Assembly: GCA_046349915.1 (NCBI GenBank)
Contig: JAXMBL010000005.1
Span: 124,001 to 188,000 of the forward strand
DNA from: CAIXSC01 sp046349915
GTDB taxonomy: Bacteria; Planctomycetota; Planctomycetia; Pirellulales; Pirellulaceae
DNA: 64,000 nucleotides
Direction of reading: 5' to 3'
Shown piece by piece: positions 1 to 15,200 of the stretch. Below the pieces are notes generated by a model. The model saw only the letters and a list, made by a program, of their open reading frames with translations, was not told where the DNA came from and searched no databases. Position 1 is the first letter of the stretch; every line of letters starts with the position of its first letter. The position numbers were made by a program, and so were the translations under genes.

Positions 1-90
1 CAGGTAGGGAAGAACCGATACATCTGTATCCCCCGAATTAACGAATGGATTGCACAGCCCCTACATTTCGCCTAACCCCTACAGTCAAGG

Positions 91-118
91 TTGACAACAC
101 GTTACGCGAGAGTAACAT
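91..118 (+). promoter_or_regulatory. Candidate sigma70-type promoter of the giant surface-protein gene
   Basis: A perfect -35 hexamer TTGACA (91-96) is followed after 16 bases by TAACAT (113-118), which matches four of six positions of the -10 consensus. It would give a leader of roughly 160 nt before the GTG start at 284. Nothing else in 1-283 looks like a gene. Spacing and hexamers are seen directly; activity is inference. Confidence 0.35.
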
Positions 119-283
119 CTATCCCAGCTTACCAGAATTACATTACCTGAACTGCGCTCGTTGCGCAGCCAGCACTTTTTACCCAATTTCCATTGCCGTC
201 GTCCGCGTTCCTGGGAGTTGATTTTTCGAGGTTGCTAGCCCCTCGGAGAGTCGATTTTCGCTTGTCGCCAAGGAGAATTTGAA

Positions 284-3200
284 GTGAGTCATCGCAACCG
301 CACGCGTCGCCCCTCGTCCTCCACGCAGCCGCGCCGCTCGCTCCTCAAGTCGCTCGCCAGCCTCTTTGGCGGATCGGACCGCAAGCAAGAACTCAAGTCG
401 GCCCTGCGTACTCGCCCGCGTCGCTCGGGGCTCGAATCCCTGGAATCGCGCAATCTGATGGCGGTGGTGAACGCGGGCGTGGCCGCCAACAACGGCATCG
501 TCGACACCTTCGAGTTGGTGCAGACGCCGGGCATGCCTGGCAACGTGGACGTGTACGTCAACGGCGGCTTCACAGGGACTTTGGTCGCGCCGACCGAAAT
601 CCAGGTCTTGGGCTCGAACGACGACGACATCCTGACCGTCAACAGCACGAACGGCCTGATCGACCTGCCGGGCGGCATCCGCTTCTTCGGCGGCTCGGGC
701 CAGGACGGCTTGGTGCTGACTCAGACGGGCGGTCCTGAGCGTGAATTGGAACGCGTCGAGCCGGGCTCGAACCCGGGTCAAGGGACCAGCATCATCAGCG
801 ACGGCGCCGCCGATCAGATCGTGTACTTCGAGGGGCTCGAACCGATTCAGTCGAACGTCCCCGCGGCATCATTCACGATCGCGGCCTTCCCGGCCGCGGC
901 CAGCATCCTGCAAAGCAACAATGCCATCAACTATTCGGCTCATCCACTCAACAACACCTTCGGTCGCGTGACGATCGACAGCTTCGAGCCGATCGACTTC
1001 CAGAACAAGGGCACGTTGGTGATCGATGCCGGCGCGGGCGACGACGTGATCAACATCGCCAACCCGAACACGCCGACTGGCTTGACGGGCATCACGGTCA
1101 ACGGCGGCTCGCCGGGCGCGAGCGACACGTTGATCGTCGAGGCGATTCCGGGTTCGAATAATGACAACGTACGAGTGCGGCCGACAGCGCAGGGGGCAGG
1201 ATTTGTAGATGCGGACGCTTTCAATCTGCCAACGGTCTCTTACGGGGCGATCGAAGAGATTCGCTTGGTATTGCAGTTCAACGAAGATGATTGGTTTGCG
1301 ATTGATGGCACAACGGGCAACGATCTCTTCCAGGCCTACTTGACCACCACGGCGGGCGCGGCGTCATTCGGCGGCCTCTTTGACCAGGACAATTCCACGG
1401 GTAATGGGCCGTTCACATTGCCCAACATCGTCGTCACGGGCGACAACCCCAATTTCGGGCAAGCAGGTTTCTATAATTTCTTCGGCTTCGGAGGCAGTGA
1501 CGAACTACGCGTTCAAGGCACCAGCAGCGACGAACTGTTCAACATCTCTGATTTTGCCGGCTTATCGAACATCACGCATTCGATCGGCAACACGCCGTTG
1601 AACCAACTGGTTTTCACCGACGCGAACGGGCTCTTCAGCACCACCGCGGTGACGGTCGACATGGGGGCTGGTTCTGACCAAGTGACGGTGGTTCCCGAGT
1701 TGTCGTTCACGAATGTCTTGGGCACTTTCCCGGTCGCCCTGACCTTACAGGGCGGCGGCAGCGACGACCGGTTGTTGATTGACGAGTCGGCTCGCACGGG
1801 CGCGGCGGAGCCTCGCACGTACAACGTGCTGGCCTTGTCGGGCAATAATCAGGACCACAATGGCAACATCACGGGTCAGGACGGCGTCGGCGATTTCACC
1901 CTGGGATTGGTTTACGAGGGCATTGAACAGGTCCAGTTAGTCGGCGACGGCGACGACACGTTAAGCGTGCGCGACGACGGCGGCGACAGCGTCTGGTCGT
2001 TGTCGGCCGGTCCGACCGTTGTTCTGGAAAGCGGCCGTGTCGGAATCGATTCGCGTTCGCCGATCGACTTCGAGAGTTTCCAGCGAGTGGAATTGGAGAA
2101 CACGGGCGGCGTCGACACGTTTGTGGTATCGCCTGACCGCTTGCCCGCGTTCAGCGTCGCTGGCAACCAGAATTCGCCGCCGGCCGAATACCAAGTCATT
2201 GGCGGCAACACGGCGGGCGAACTGCGCGACACGTTGGTCATTGACGGCACGGGCCGCGACGATGTCCAACAGGTCGTTTTGACCTCCACCGCGATCACCT
2301 TGGGCCGCACGGTCGGTTTCACCGACGTCGCCGCTCTCGAAATCAACACCGGCAACGGCGATGACTCGCTGGAAGTCGACACCACGGGCGGCTTCGTTTC
2401 GCCGAATATCTCGTACAACGGCGGCGCTGGCGCCGACTCGCTGCTGATCAGCGGCGCCGGGGTCGCGGACGAAGTGCAGTACTACGCCGGTCCGGTCGAT
2501 TATACGGGCCGAGTCGTTTACGAAGACAACGCCGACGCTCAGTTGATGCAGATCGACTTTGCCAACCTCGAGCCGGTGCTCGACAACATCGTGGCCGCGA
2601 CTCTGTCGGTTTTCGGCACGGGCGCCAACAACAGCATTCGTTACACCGCGGGCCCCGGCGGTTTGTTCTTCGGCTTGGGCGTCGACACCGGCTTGGTGCA
2701 GGTGGATGCCTTCGAGTCGATCGAATTCACAAACAAGGGAACGCTGGCGATCAGCGGCGGCAATGGCGACGATGTGATCGAGATCGCCAACGACGCCATT
2801 CCGCAAGGGTTGGTCAATCCGATCCAGGTCGATGGCGGCGGACCTTCGGCCAGCGACACCCTGATCGTGAACGGCCAAGCGGGCGTCTTCGATCCCATGG
2901 TGCTGGAACCGACCGCGGTCGGAGCGGGGACAGTGGCTTACAATTTGGCCAATCTGCCCGATGTCGCCTTCACCGGGATTGAAGGCTTGACCTTGGTGGG
3001 TCAGGAGGCGGATCTGGATGCCTTCGGCGTCGATGGCACGATTGGCGACGATTTGCTGCAGTATCGCTCGGGCCTCACCCCCGATACGGGACTCGTGACG
3101 GGATCGCTCGACGCCAACAACGCGACGGGCAATGGTCCGTTTACCCTGGTGCCGACGACGTTCAAGGGGATGTCGCAGGCACTTGGACTGCAATTCAACA

Positions 3201-6200
3201 ACTTCGCCCAAGTTGGCGGAGACGACTCGTTTGTATTCCACGGCACCAGCAGCGGCGACGAGATGTTGGTGAGCCCAATCGGCGCGGGCGATCTGGCGAT
3301 TTTGAGCGCCGCGAACGGGCAATTCAATGCGCTCGTCTCGGCCTTCAATCTGGTTGCCGCGACCGTAGAGACCGGCGACGGCGATGACCAAGTGACGGTG
3401 AACGGCGGTATCGACGTGCCGTTGACCGTGAACGGAAACAGTCCCGCGCCGGGCGACACCTTGACATTCGTGGGAACCGGTGCTGGCGATGTCACGGTCG
3501 ATGCCGCGGCGGGCACCATTCAGGAAGCGGGCTTTGCGGCCGTCACCATTTCGGGCTTGTCGAATGTGATTGTCGATGCCGCCGGTCAAAACGTGATCGT
3601 GCTGGGGACGATTGGCAATGATGCGGCGACTTACCAACCTCTCTCGAACGATTCAGGTCGCCTGACCGATCTGCTGATCGACACGACGCTCACGGTACAG
3701 GATGTTGACGTTCTGACGATCGATGGCGTCGCGGGCAACGATTCACTGCGAGTGCTCGGCACTGCGGGCATCGATATCTTCCCCGTCATCTCCGATACCC
3801 AGGTCGGCATCGTTGGGCTGCTCGGCGTGACGCTCGCCAACATCGGCGCTGGCGATGCGATCAACGTCGACGGCGGCGAAGGCGACGACATCTACTCGGT
3901 CCCCACCGGCAATCTGGCCGACGTGAATATCGAAGACAGCGGTGTCAGCGGCAACGACACCCTGCAAATGACCGACGTGAACTTCAACATTGTCGCAGGC
4001 GCGTCGACGAACTCGGGTCGAGTGAACACGACCGATTTCTCGGGCGTCGAAGCGTTGCAATTGGACGCGGGCGCCGCGGTGGGCGCAGCGACCGTCAATG
4101 GAACCAGCGGCGCGGATGCGGTGACCGTAACGGGAACCGCGGGGGGCGCGAATGTCGCCACCAGCTTCGGTCCCGCGATCACGCTGGTGAATTTTGCAGC
4201 GAACAGCGTGTTGACCGTCGCCACGGGCGCCGGGACCGATACGATCCAAGCGAATCAAGCGGCCAACTGGGTGTTCGGCACGGTCAACGTCGATGGCGGC
4301 GATCCCTGGGCGGCGGACTCGATCGCAGTCCGCGGCACGGCGAACGACGAACAATTCACCTACACCGGTCTGTCCGAGAACAGCGGCACGGTGGGTCTGA
4401 CCTCGGGCACCACCACCACCTACAATCTGGTCAATGTCTCGTCGGTCGACCTGGATGCGGAAGGCGCCGCGGGCGACACGCTGAACGTCACCAACACCAA
4501 CGCCCAGATCCAACACGGCTTCACCCCTGGTTCGGGAACGGTCAACACGTTCTCGGCGGGTGGAGCGGTGCTGCTGGGCGTTCGCTACTCGGACTTCGAG
4601 ACGGCGATTGTCACCGCCACGACAATCGTGGTCGATGGCACGGCGGGTGATGACCAAATCACCGTTTCGAGCACGGGCATTGTGACCGTCACGAACACGC
4701 TGGGCTTCAACAATTCGGTCGACGCATCCGCGGCGACTCGCTTGGTGCTCAACACCCTGGGTGGCAACGACCGCGTGACGATCGTTCCGAGTGCCTTGTT
4801 CGCAGGCGGCATCGACGTGATCGGCGGCGAGCCGGGCGCTGGCAGCGACGCGGTGACCATCGAATCGCCCAACGCCATGGCACTTGCGCTGTTCTTGTCC
4901 TCCACGCCGGACGTGCTGTTGGGCGCCGTGACCGGTCCCGTTTCGCTCAACGGGGTCGAGACGCTGAATGTCACTTCCTCCGTGAATGGGAACTTAGACA
5001 ACTTGGTGGTGTTCAGCTACGGTGACAGCAGCGACCTCGGCACGATCAACTACAACCCGGGCGATTTCGACAATAATGACGGCGATACGCTCGTCGTGGT
5101 GGGCTCGGCCAACTCGACGGCCTCGAGCTTCCGCCCGTTGAGCCCGACGTCGGCGACTCTCACCAACGCCAACGGACCGCAAATCAACGTATCGAACTTC
5201 AACAATGCGGTAAACACGTTGACCATGGTCAGCGGTCCTAGCGAGGAGATCACGTTCCACGGCTCGGCCAGCAACGACTCGATTACGCTGAACGGCGGTC
5301 GAGTCACCTTGACCCCGATGGCCGGCCCGCCAGCCTGGGTGACGCTCAACTACGCCGGACAGAGTTCGCTGGTGATCGCGGCCGGGGCGGGCGACGACGA
5401 CATCAACGTTACCGCGGCTACGATCTCGGCGGTCAAGGTCGATGGCGGCGATCCGATTCAGTTCAGCGACACGCTGAACATCACGGCGGGCGCGAACACC
5501 GTCTCGTTCATGGCGGGCCCCGAAAGCGACGAGGGGGCGATCCAAGTCGGTGCGCAAGAGCCGATCAGCTTCGACCACATCGAAGGCATCACCATCACGG
5601 GCGACGGCACGGGTTCGGCGAACGTGATTGGCACCAACGCCGATAACGACATCACGGTCACCGGCAATGGCGCGAACGACTTCGCCGTGAGCATTGATGG
5701 CGGACCCGCGGTCCAGTACACCGACTTCGCGGCTGGATTCATCAATGGCATGGGCGGCGACGATGACATCGACATCGACGTCGAAGTGTTGACGACCACG
5801 GCTTTGACCGTCAATGGCGGCTCGCCCAGCTCGGGCGGCGGCGACTCGGTGTCGATCACCGGTCTCACTGGCGCGGGCAACGATAACGCCACCTACACCC
5901 CGGATGCCACGGGCAGCGGCGGCACGTTCGATATCGCCGGCTTGGTGACGCCGATCCAGATCAACACGGTCGAAAACCTGTACTACTCGGGCGAGAACGC
6001 CAACGAGCAGTTGACCGTGATCGGATCGGCAGCTCAAGACTTCTTCGTCCACACGCCGGGCGCCGCGGTCGATGCGGGCACGGTGTCGAACCACAACGGT
6101 TTGGCGATCCAGTACACCAACCTCGGGCTGGCTGGCAGCGTCCGCATCGACGGCCAGGGCAGCCCAGATCTGGTCACTGCTCGCGGCACCAACGGCGACG

Positions 6201-9200
6201 ACCAGTTCATCGTCGACGCGGGCACGGGCACGGTGAATCTGTCGACCGTTCAGGGCTTCCACATTCCGCTCTTGCGAGTGGATGCGGCGGGCGAATTCTT
6301 GGCGATCGATGCCTTGGATGGCAACGATCTGATTATCTTGAACGCGAATCAACCCTACGCAACCATGGTGGTCCTGGGCGGCAGCCCAGGCGGTAGCGAC
6401 ACCCTGCTAGTCAACGACGTGGCCGGCGCGGCGGATGCGATTGCCATCACGCCGAACTTGACTCGCACCAACGGCGTGGTGGGCGTCAACGCGTTGGTAG
6501 CGAACTACCAAGGCATCGAACACGTCATCCTCCAGGGCAGCGGCGACGCGGGCGACGCGTTCTCGGTCAACAACTTGAATTTGGGCGATGACACGTGGAA
6601 CGTGTCGGCCGGTTCGAACGGCGACTTGATCCAAATCGACGATCGGGAATCAATCGAGTACACCGGTTTCGACACGGTCGCCTTGAACAATTTGAACCTG
6701 TCGACCGACCTGTTCCGGGTCGCCCCGACTTCGCTGACCGGCTTCAACACCTCGTTCTCCATCAACGGCGATGGCAACGACAAGGTGGAATTGCTGGGCA
6801 CCAATAACCCCGACGCGATGGCCCAGACCGCCGCGAACCAGTTCACCGTGAACGGCGTCGCGATCGACTTCAATTTCGTTACGACCTTGCAGTTGACGGG
6901 CGGCGATGGCGCCGACACCGTGACCGCCGACCTCGCGACGCTTGCGGGCGGCGTCGTCAACCTGATCGTCGCGGGCGACGGGCCTTCGGCCAGCGGCGGA
7001 GTGGCGGGCGATGTCCTCAACCTGAATGTCGCCGGTAACGCTCGCGTCACTCAGTCGACCGACGCCGGCAGCGGCACGGTCGACCAAGCCGGTGCGATTA
7101 CGGTCAACTACACGACGCTGGAAGCGCTGAACATCACCTCGAACACGGCGGCCAGCACTTTGTTCGTGCGGGGCACGAACGGCGCTGACAACATCAGCGT
7201 CGCGGCCGTGGCTGGAAACAACGATCAGGTGCGAGTCTGGATCAACGACGGCACGGTGATCACGGGCAACCAGATTGGCGCCGCGAATTTCTCGATCGCC
7301 GATGTCCAGGGACGCTTTGGCGACGACCACTTCTCGGTCGCGCCGGTGGTGAATGTCGCCCTGATTATCGAAGGCAATGATCCGACCGCATCGGATACGA
7401 CCGTAGTCAACGTAACGGCCGACACGATCTTCGCTCCGACCAGTTCATCTGCCGCCACCTTGACGGTGACAGGCTTCGCCCCGATCAATCTGGTGACGAT
7501 GGAAGGGGTGACGATTGGCGGCGGCGACGCTGGCGTGAATCTGACGGTTCGCACCCCGGTGGGCGTGCATACCACGACCCTGACCCCGGGCAATACGGCC
7601 GACAGCGGCGACGTGCAGGTCGAGTCGTTGATGCCGATGAGCTTCACGAACCTGGGCGCAGGCTCGCTGGTGCTCGACGACGTGGAATCGGCGGCAATCA
7701 ATGACTTGGCCGCCGACGATCAGTTCGTCTACCTGGGAACTGACAACGACGACTTCCTCCTTATCGATAGCACGACGGGTCTCGTGCTGCTGAACGCCCA
7801 GATTCAGGTCTTCGCGGGCGATGGGCAGTTCCTGGCCGTGCGAGGAGGCAATGGCTCTGACGTCATCAACCAGATTGGTGGAGACGCATACCTTCTAGTA
7901 GACATTGAAGGTGACAACCCCGATGATGGCGATTCGTTGTCGATGCTGACTCCGACCGGCGCGATCACGATCAATCTTGAGAATTCTTCCATTGTCGGTT
8001 TCAACGGAGCCTTGGGGGCGACATTCTATCGCGGCCTACAGGATGTCAACATCAGCGCGTTGGGTCAGACCCTTACCGTGCGGGCGACCAGCTCGAGCGA
8101 TACGTTGGAAGTGACCCCGACCGGCGCCGACGCGGGCTTCGTCCAGAACAACGACGAAGACCCGGTGGTGAGCTACACCGGAGTGGCCGCGAACACGTTG
8201 TTCGTCGATCTGTCGACGGGCGACGACAAGTTGATCGTCCACGGATCGGCCGCGGCGAACGATATCACGGCCGATGTGCCCGCTGGCACCGTGACGGTGG
8301 ATGGCGCGATCGTCGACTTCAACGTCGGTGCGCCGAACAAGCTGGAAATCAATGCCCACGAAGAAGCCGACTCGATCACCGTGGTGACCGGTGCGATCTC
8401 CGTGTTCGTCGATGGCGGCTCGCCAGTCGGTGTGCCGACGGGCGACCTGCTGATCTTGACCTTGACGGCCGCTGGCAATGTGACGGCCGACCAGGGACCA
8501 GAAGCCGACGAAGGTGCGTTCCGCGTCGACGCCAATGCTCCGCTCAGCTACGACCACATCGAGGCGGCGGCCGTGAACGGCGTGGTTGGCTCGACCTTGC
8601 TGGTCAATGGCACCAACGCCGACGACGACATCACCCTGATCGGCAATGGCGCCGACGACTTCACGGTCAGCGTGAACGCCGGTCCGGCCGTGCAGTACAA
8701 CAATTTCGCCGCTGCCTCGTTGGACGGCCAGTCGGGCGATGATGACTTCGACATTGACGTGAATGACTTGGCCGCGACCGCGATCACCGTATTGGGCTCG
8801 CTGCCCAATGCCTCGGGCGATGCGGTGACGATCACCGGCGAGGCGGGTGCGGCCGACAACGCCGAGTACACGCCCACGGATGTCAATGGCGGCACATTCG
8901 AGGTGGCGGGTCTGGTGGGCGCCAACGCGATCGTGTTGGTTGGCGTCGAATCGCTGGCCTACCAGGGCGAGGACGAGGACGAGACGCTGACAGTGAACGG
9001 CACGGCCGACGACGACATCATCGTCCATACGCCGGGCGCTGCAATCGACTCGGGCTCGGTCTCGGTCAATAACCTGTTGCCGATCAGCTACACCGCAATT
9101 GGAGCTGCTGGCACGGTCGCGATCGACGGCCAGGCAGGCGACGACGAAGTGGTGGCTCGCGGCACCAATGGCGACGACGATTTCGATGTCGAAGCGACGA

Positions 9201-12200
9201 CGGGCACCGTGGTGCTCGACACCGTGCTTGGCGTCCATGTCGCGCTCACTCGCGTCGATGCGGCCGGTGAATTCCTGACGCTCGACGGCCTGGATGGCAA
9301 CGACACCTTCACGCTGAACGCCGATCAGCCCTATGGATCGGTAACGTCGTTGGGCGGCAGCCCGGGCGGCAGCGACTTGCTGGTGATCAACGACGTCATT
9401 GGCGCTGACGACAACTTCTTGGTGTTCCCAGACGCCCAGCGCACGAACGGCACTGTGATCGTGAACGCTTGGTTCGCGAACTACGCGGGCATCGAGCACT
9501 TGCAGCTGGACGCCTCGGGCGATGCGGATACCCTGGCGATCTTTGATGACGGCGCCGACAACGCCTGGGACGTCAGCGCGTCGGGCTTTGGCGATTTGGT
9601 GCAAATCGACAACCGAGAATCGATCGAGTACGACAACTTCGATACGGTCACTCTGCTGAATTTCTTTGGCAGCGATGTCTTCACCGTCCATCCCACGGAT
9701 CTGTCGGGCTTCAATACCAGCTTCACCGTGGCGGGCGATGGCGACGACAAGCTGAACTTGGTCGGTACGAACAATGCCGACGCCTTCACGCACACCGCCG
9801 CCGCTGAATACACGGTGAACGGCGTCGCGATCGACTTCGCTGGCGTCACAACGTTGCAGTTGACCGGTTTGCAGAACACCGACACGTTCAGCGCCGACCT
9901 GTCGCTGCTGGCGGGTGGAGTGAACAACCTGGTTGTCGACGGCGGCGAGCCTTCGGCGAACAACGACGTGGTCAACCTGACAGTAGCGGCCAACGCCCGT
10001 ATCACGCAGTCGGTCGATCCGCAGAGCGGCACGGTCGATAACGCGGGCGCGGTCGTTGTGAACTACGCAGCCCTTGAAAGCCTGAACATCGTCTCGAACA
10101 CCGCGGGCAGCACGCTGCTGATTCGCGGCACCAACAACGGCGATCAGATTGCGATCCAGGGTGTCGCGGGCAACCCGAACCAGGGTCGAGTCTGGATTGG
10201 CGCGGGCACGGTGATGACGCTGAACGGCGCCAACGCCAACTTCGCCAACCTGACGGTCCAAGGCCGCTTCGGCGACGATCACTTCTCGGTCAGTCCGATC
10301 GCGAACGTGACGGTCAATGTCGAAGGCAACGACCCGACCGCCTCGGACACCGTGGTGGTGAATGTGATTTCCGACACGACCTTCGCTCCGCTGACCTCGT
10401 CGTCGGCGACCGTGACGGCCGTCGGCTTCTTGCCGGTCAATCTGACGACCGTCGAAGGGGTCACGATTGGCGGCAATGACGCGAATCTGAACCTGACCGT
10501 GCAGACTCCAGCGGGCGCCGCGACCACGACCTTGACTCCGGGCACGACGCCGGATTCCGGTTCAATCCAGGTCGATTCGCTGGTTCCGATGAACTTCACG
10601 AATCTGGGCGTGGCGGGCTCGCTGATCCTGGCCGACGCCGACGCCAACGACACGTTCGTCTACGTGGGAACGGAAGTCGACGACGACTTCACGGTGGGTG
10701 GAACCGGCTTGGTGAATCTGAACAATCAGATCACGGTCGATCCAACGCAAGCGATCGCCTTGGTCCTGAAGGGCCTGAATGGCTTCGATGTCTTCTCGAT
10801 CGTAGGCAACCTGCTGTACGACATCATCGACATCGAAGGGGACGGCCCCAGCGATGGCGATACGTTGACCGCGGTCGCGCCGGTCGGTCCGGCCATCGTC
10901 GATTGGAACGCCGCCCAGGTGCTTGGCTTTGGCGCCACGATTAACTACACCGGTTTGCTGGCCATCGCCGTGGACGCAGGCAATGCCCTGGTGGAAGTGC
11001 GTGGCACCGTCTTCGACGATGACATCACCGTCACCCCCGAGGATGCCACGACCGGCTGGGTCAGCGACAACTGGGTCTTCACGCCCGACGTGTTCTACTT
11101 TGGTACGGGCGGCGCGGCGATCCATATCGACGCACAGGCTGGCCAGGACACCGTCTCGGTGGTGGGCAACGCCCTGAGCCAGACGTTCGACATCGACATC
11201 CCGGCCGGTTCGGTCCGCATCGACGACCTGAACGACGCCGTGAATGACGGCATCGTGACTTGGGAAAACAACGAGTCGCTAGCGGTCAATGGCTTGGAAG
11301 GGGACGACACCTTCAACGTAATCGCGGGCTTGATTCCGCTGTTCGTGGACGGCGGCGACCCGATCGGCGAAACCGCGGGCGACAAGTTCAACATGCTTGC
11401 CGGCGGCGGCCCCGTGATCTTCGAAGCTGGCCCCGAGAACGACGAGGGCGGCATCATCATCGGAACGAACGCCCGCATCAGCTACGACCATATCGAAGCG
11501 GGTGTGGTGACCGACGCCGAATGCATCATCATCATGGGGACCAACGGCGACGATGACATCACCATCATCGCTCGCACCGAGCTCCAGAACCCGCTGCGTT
11601 ACGCCACGGCGGATGGCAACAAGGACTTCACGTCGACCGTCAACGACGGCATCGAGATCCTGTGGGTCAACAACAACGCTCTCGACCCAACCGTCGATCT
11701 GTTCGTGGACGGCCTGTCGGGTGACGATGACATTGTCTTCCGCGCTCCGGCCTTGGACCCGAACAACGGCAATGCTCCGATCGCGTGGAACGTGCAAGCG
11801 TGGGTCACAGGCGGTTCGCCGTCGACGGTTACGGGCGACCAAGGCGACGTGTTCGAACTCGGCACGCCGGGCCAGAATCGCGTCACCTACACGCCGACCG
11901 GCTACTCGACCGGCGTCATTCAACTCGATTCGACCAACGGCGGCGTGTTTGACACGACGATCAACTTGGTCGAGAGCTTCGTCTGCGACTGCGACGCGAA
12001 CGGCGTGAACGAGTACGCTTCGAGCGACGGCGGCTTCGAGCAGTTCAACTACGACGGCGAGGGGACCGACGACATCTTCACCGTGATCGACACGGTGAAC
12101 AACGACGTGATCACCCATACCCCGGGCGCTCGTCGCGACGAGGGCTCGGTCCGCGTGAACGACCTGTTGGCCGTCAACTACGAAAACCTCGGTTTGAACG

Positions 12201-15200
12201 CGACCTTCACCATCGGCGATGGCGGCGGCCGAGCCGACGTGTTGGTGGCGCTCGGCACGGGCGGCAGCGATACGCTGACGGCGAGCCGCGAGTCGGCCGC
12301 GATCGGCCTGATCGATGTCAACAGCCAGATCTCGATCCGCACCGACAACATCGAGAACTACACGCTCGATGGTCTGGAAGGAAACGACCTGTTCGAATTC
12401 CGGTCGCTGCTGGCCGACGCCGTCGAAACAGTCAACACCGAAGGCGGTGGACCGGGTGGCAGCGATGTGTTGGAGGTGTTCGGCGTCGTTGGCGCCGCGG
12501 ATATCATCGAAGTCCGTCCGGGCGAGACTCGCACCGATGGCGCCGTCGACGTGAATGGCGTGCTGGTGAACTATACGGGCGTCGAGCATCTCCAGTTGCA
12601 AGCCGGGTTTGACGCGGGCGACGCGTTGACGGTGCGAGCAACGCCGGATCTGGGCGACAACCTGTGGACGGTCAATGCCAGCGACTACGGCGGAGATCGC
12701 GTCCAGATCGACGACCGAGAAACGATTGACTACAAGCAGTTTGACACAGTCGCGCTGACGAACGAATTCGGGACAGACCATTTCCGCGTCTATCCGACAT
12801 CACTGAGTGGTTACCTCACGTCACTCACCATCACAGGCGACGCCTTCGGTGCTAACCCGATTGACGATGTGCTCGAACTGATCGGCACGCCGGCCAATGA
12901 CACGGTGACCAGCAATGGGGACACCGTCACCATCAACGGCGAACCGGTCACCGCGGGCGCGAACCTGATCGAGATTCAGGTCAACACGCTGTCGGGCGAT
13001 GACCAGATCACTCTGGCCCTGAACCTGCCTAACGTGCGCAAGGTGGTCGACGCGGGCGAAGGGAACGACAACGTCGATGTCTCGGCCATGCAAGACGCCA
13101 CGATCTTCGGCGGCCTGGGCGACGACACGATTGTCGGCTCGCCGATCGCCGACCTGATCTACGGCGGCTCGGGCAACGACACCATCAGCGGCTTGGGCGG
13201 CATCGACACCATCTACGGTGGCGAAGGGAACGACATCATCACGGGTGGAACGGGGAACGACAACCTGTTCGGCGGCGACGGCTCGGACCGCTTCATCTGG
13301 AATAACGGCGACAACAGCGACATCGTCGAGGGCGACGAGGGCGTGGACGTCCAGATCGTCAATGGCGCCGCGGCGGGCGATGCCTTCCTGCTCCGTACGA
13401 AGACGGGCGATGAATCGCGAGCGTTCTTCGAACGGACCAACCTGGTGCCGTTCACGATCGACATGGGCAAGGTCGAGCAGGTGGACATCAACGGCGGAGC
13501 TGGCGCCGACACGGTGGAAGTGCGAGACCTGTTCACGACCGACATCACGAACGTCAACATCAGTGCTGGAGTCGACGTCGATGTCGACACCGTGACCGTC
13601 CAAGGCCGCAGCGTCTCGGACAACGTCACGCTGTCGTACTACGCGGCGGTGAATGGCGTGAACATCGCGGGCATGAAGTACGACGTCAACGTCACGGCGC
13701 TCGACCCAATCGGCGATCCCGATACGCTGACCTTCAATGGCAACGATGGCGACGACACGATCATCGCGTCGGATGCGCTTAGCAACCTGTTCGGCGCGGC
13801 GTTCGCCTCGGTCAACCGCTTGATCGTCAACGGCGGCGACGGCGACGATTCGATCACCGGTTTCGGCAACCTGAACGGCGACGACGGCGACGACTTCCTG
13901 TCGGGCGGCTCGTTCGGTCAGTTGATCACCGGTGGTGAAGGCGACGACACCATCTACGGTGGCGGCGGCGACGACACGTTGAACGGTAACGCGGGCGAAG
14001 ACACCTTCGTCGGCGGCGCTGGCAACGACACGATCGACGGCGGCGACGTCGCGGGCATCATCGAGTGGGATACGATCCTGGTCTCGGGCACGACCGGCAA
14101 CGACACGATCGATATCAATCAGACCTCGGCCACCTCGGTGACTCACCGAGTGAACGCCGACACGCAGACCGACACGCTGGTCACGACCGCCTTGCCGGTC
14201 GCGGGCACGCGAACGGTGGACGAAATCCGGGTGGAAGCCGGTGCGGGCGCGGACTTGATTCGCGTTCGCATTGCCGACGCCTTGGCGGTCGACGCGCCGG
14301 TCAACCATCTGGTGACCGTCGTCCACGGCGGGACCGCCACGTCGGCAGGCGACCGCTTGATCATGGTCGACGACGCGGCCGACGACCTCACTCTGTACCG
14401 TAAGGGCCAGACGGTCACCGAAGGCGGAGTCACAATCGGACCGGGCAATGCCGAACCGTTCGAGACGGCTTTCGACGATATCGAGCGAGTTCAGTTCTTG
14501 GACGAGAACGGTGTCGCGATCAATCAAGATCCCGCGGGCGCCACGAGCCGCTTGGTCATGTTTGAAACCGATCTGCACGAGTACAACGACGACCGGTTCC
14601 TGTCGACGATCCTGGGCGCTCCGCTCACCACGTCGATCGGCGGCACGGTCGATCCGGGCCAGATCCTCAATCCGTTCGGCGATGGCATCGACATCCCGGG
14701 CGACGAGGATTGGTTCAAGGTGCAGGCGAACGTCACCGGCACGCTCGATTTCACGGCCTTGTTCGAAGAGGTCGGCAACATCGTGTCGAGCGGTCGGCCG
14801 GGCTTGCCGGGCGACGGCGACCTCGACATCTATGTCTATGACATCGATGGAACGCTGATCGCTGGCAATGGTCCTCTGTGGGGCGGCAACAACGGTTCGG
14901 GCGCCAATCCGGAATTTGACGTCGACGGCGACGTGTTCGCCGAGAACGAACGTATCCGCATCCCGGCGGTCCAAGGCCAGACGTACATCGTGCGAGTGAT
15001 CGGCCGCGCTCCGGCCAATAACCCCACGGCCCTGACCGGCACGATCAACGCCTTCACGTTGAACGTGATCAACACGGCTGCCGCGGTTCCGTTCGACCTG
15101 GAACTCCGCGACAACCCGGTCAATGGCACGACGAACCCGCCGGGCCAGAACGACAACAGCGACACGGGTCGCAATCAGTTCGACAACCACACCTACGACA

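Noticed and set aside
8036..10282. Long antisense open frames under the giant gene (also 1961-3637, 4994-6352, 12821-15658, 15920-17908)
   Set aside because: They are Arg/Asp/Val-rich shadows. The giant gene uses mostly G-N-C type codons for Asp, Gly, Val, Ala and Thr, which leaves the opposite strand free of stops. They show no domain, signal or Shine-Dalgarno logic.
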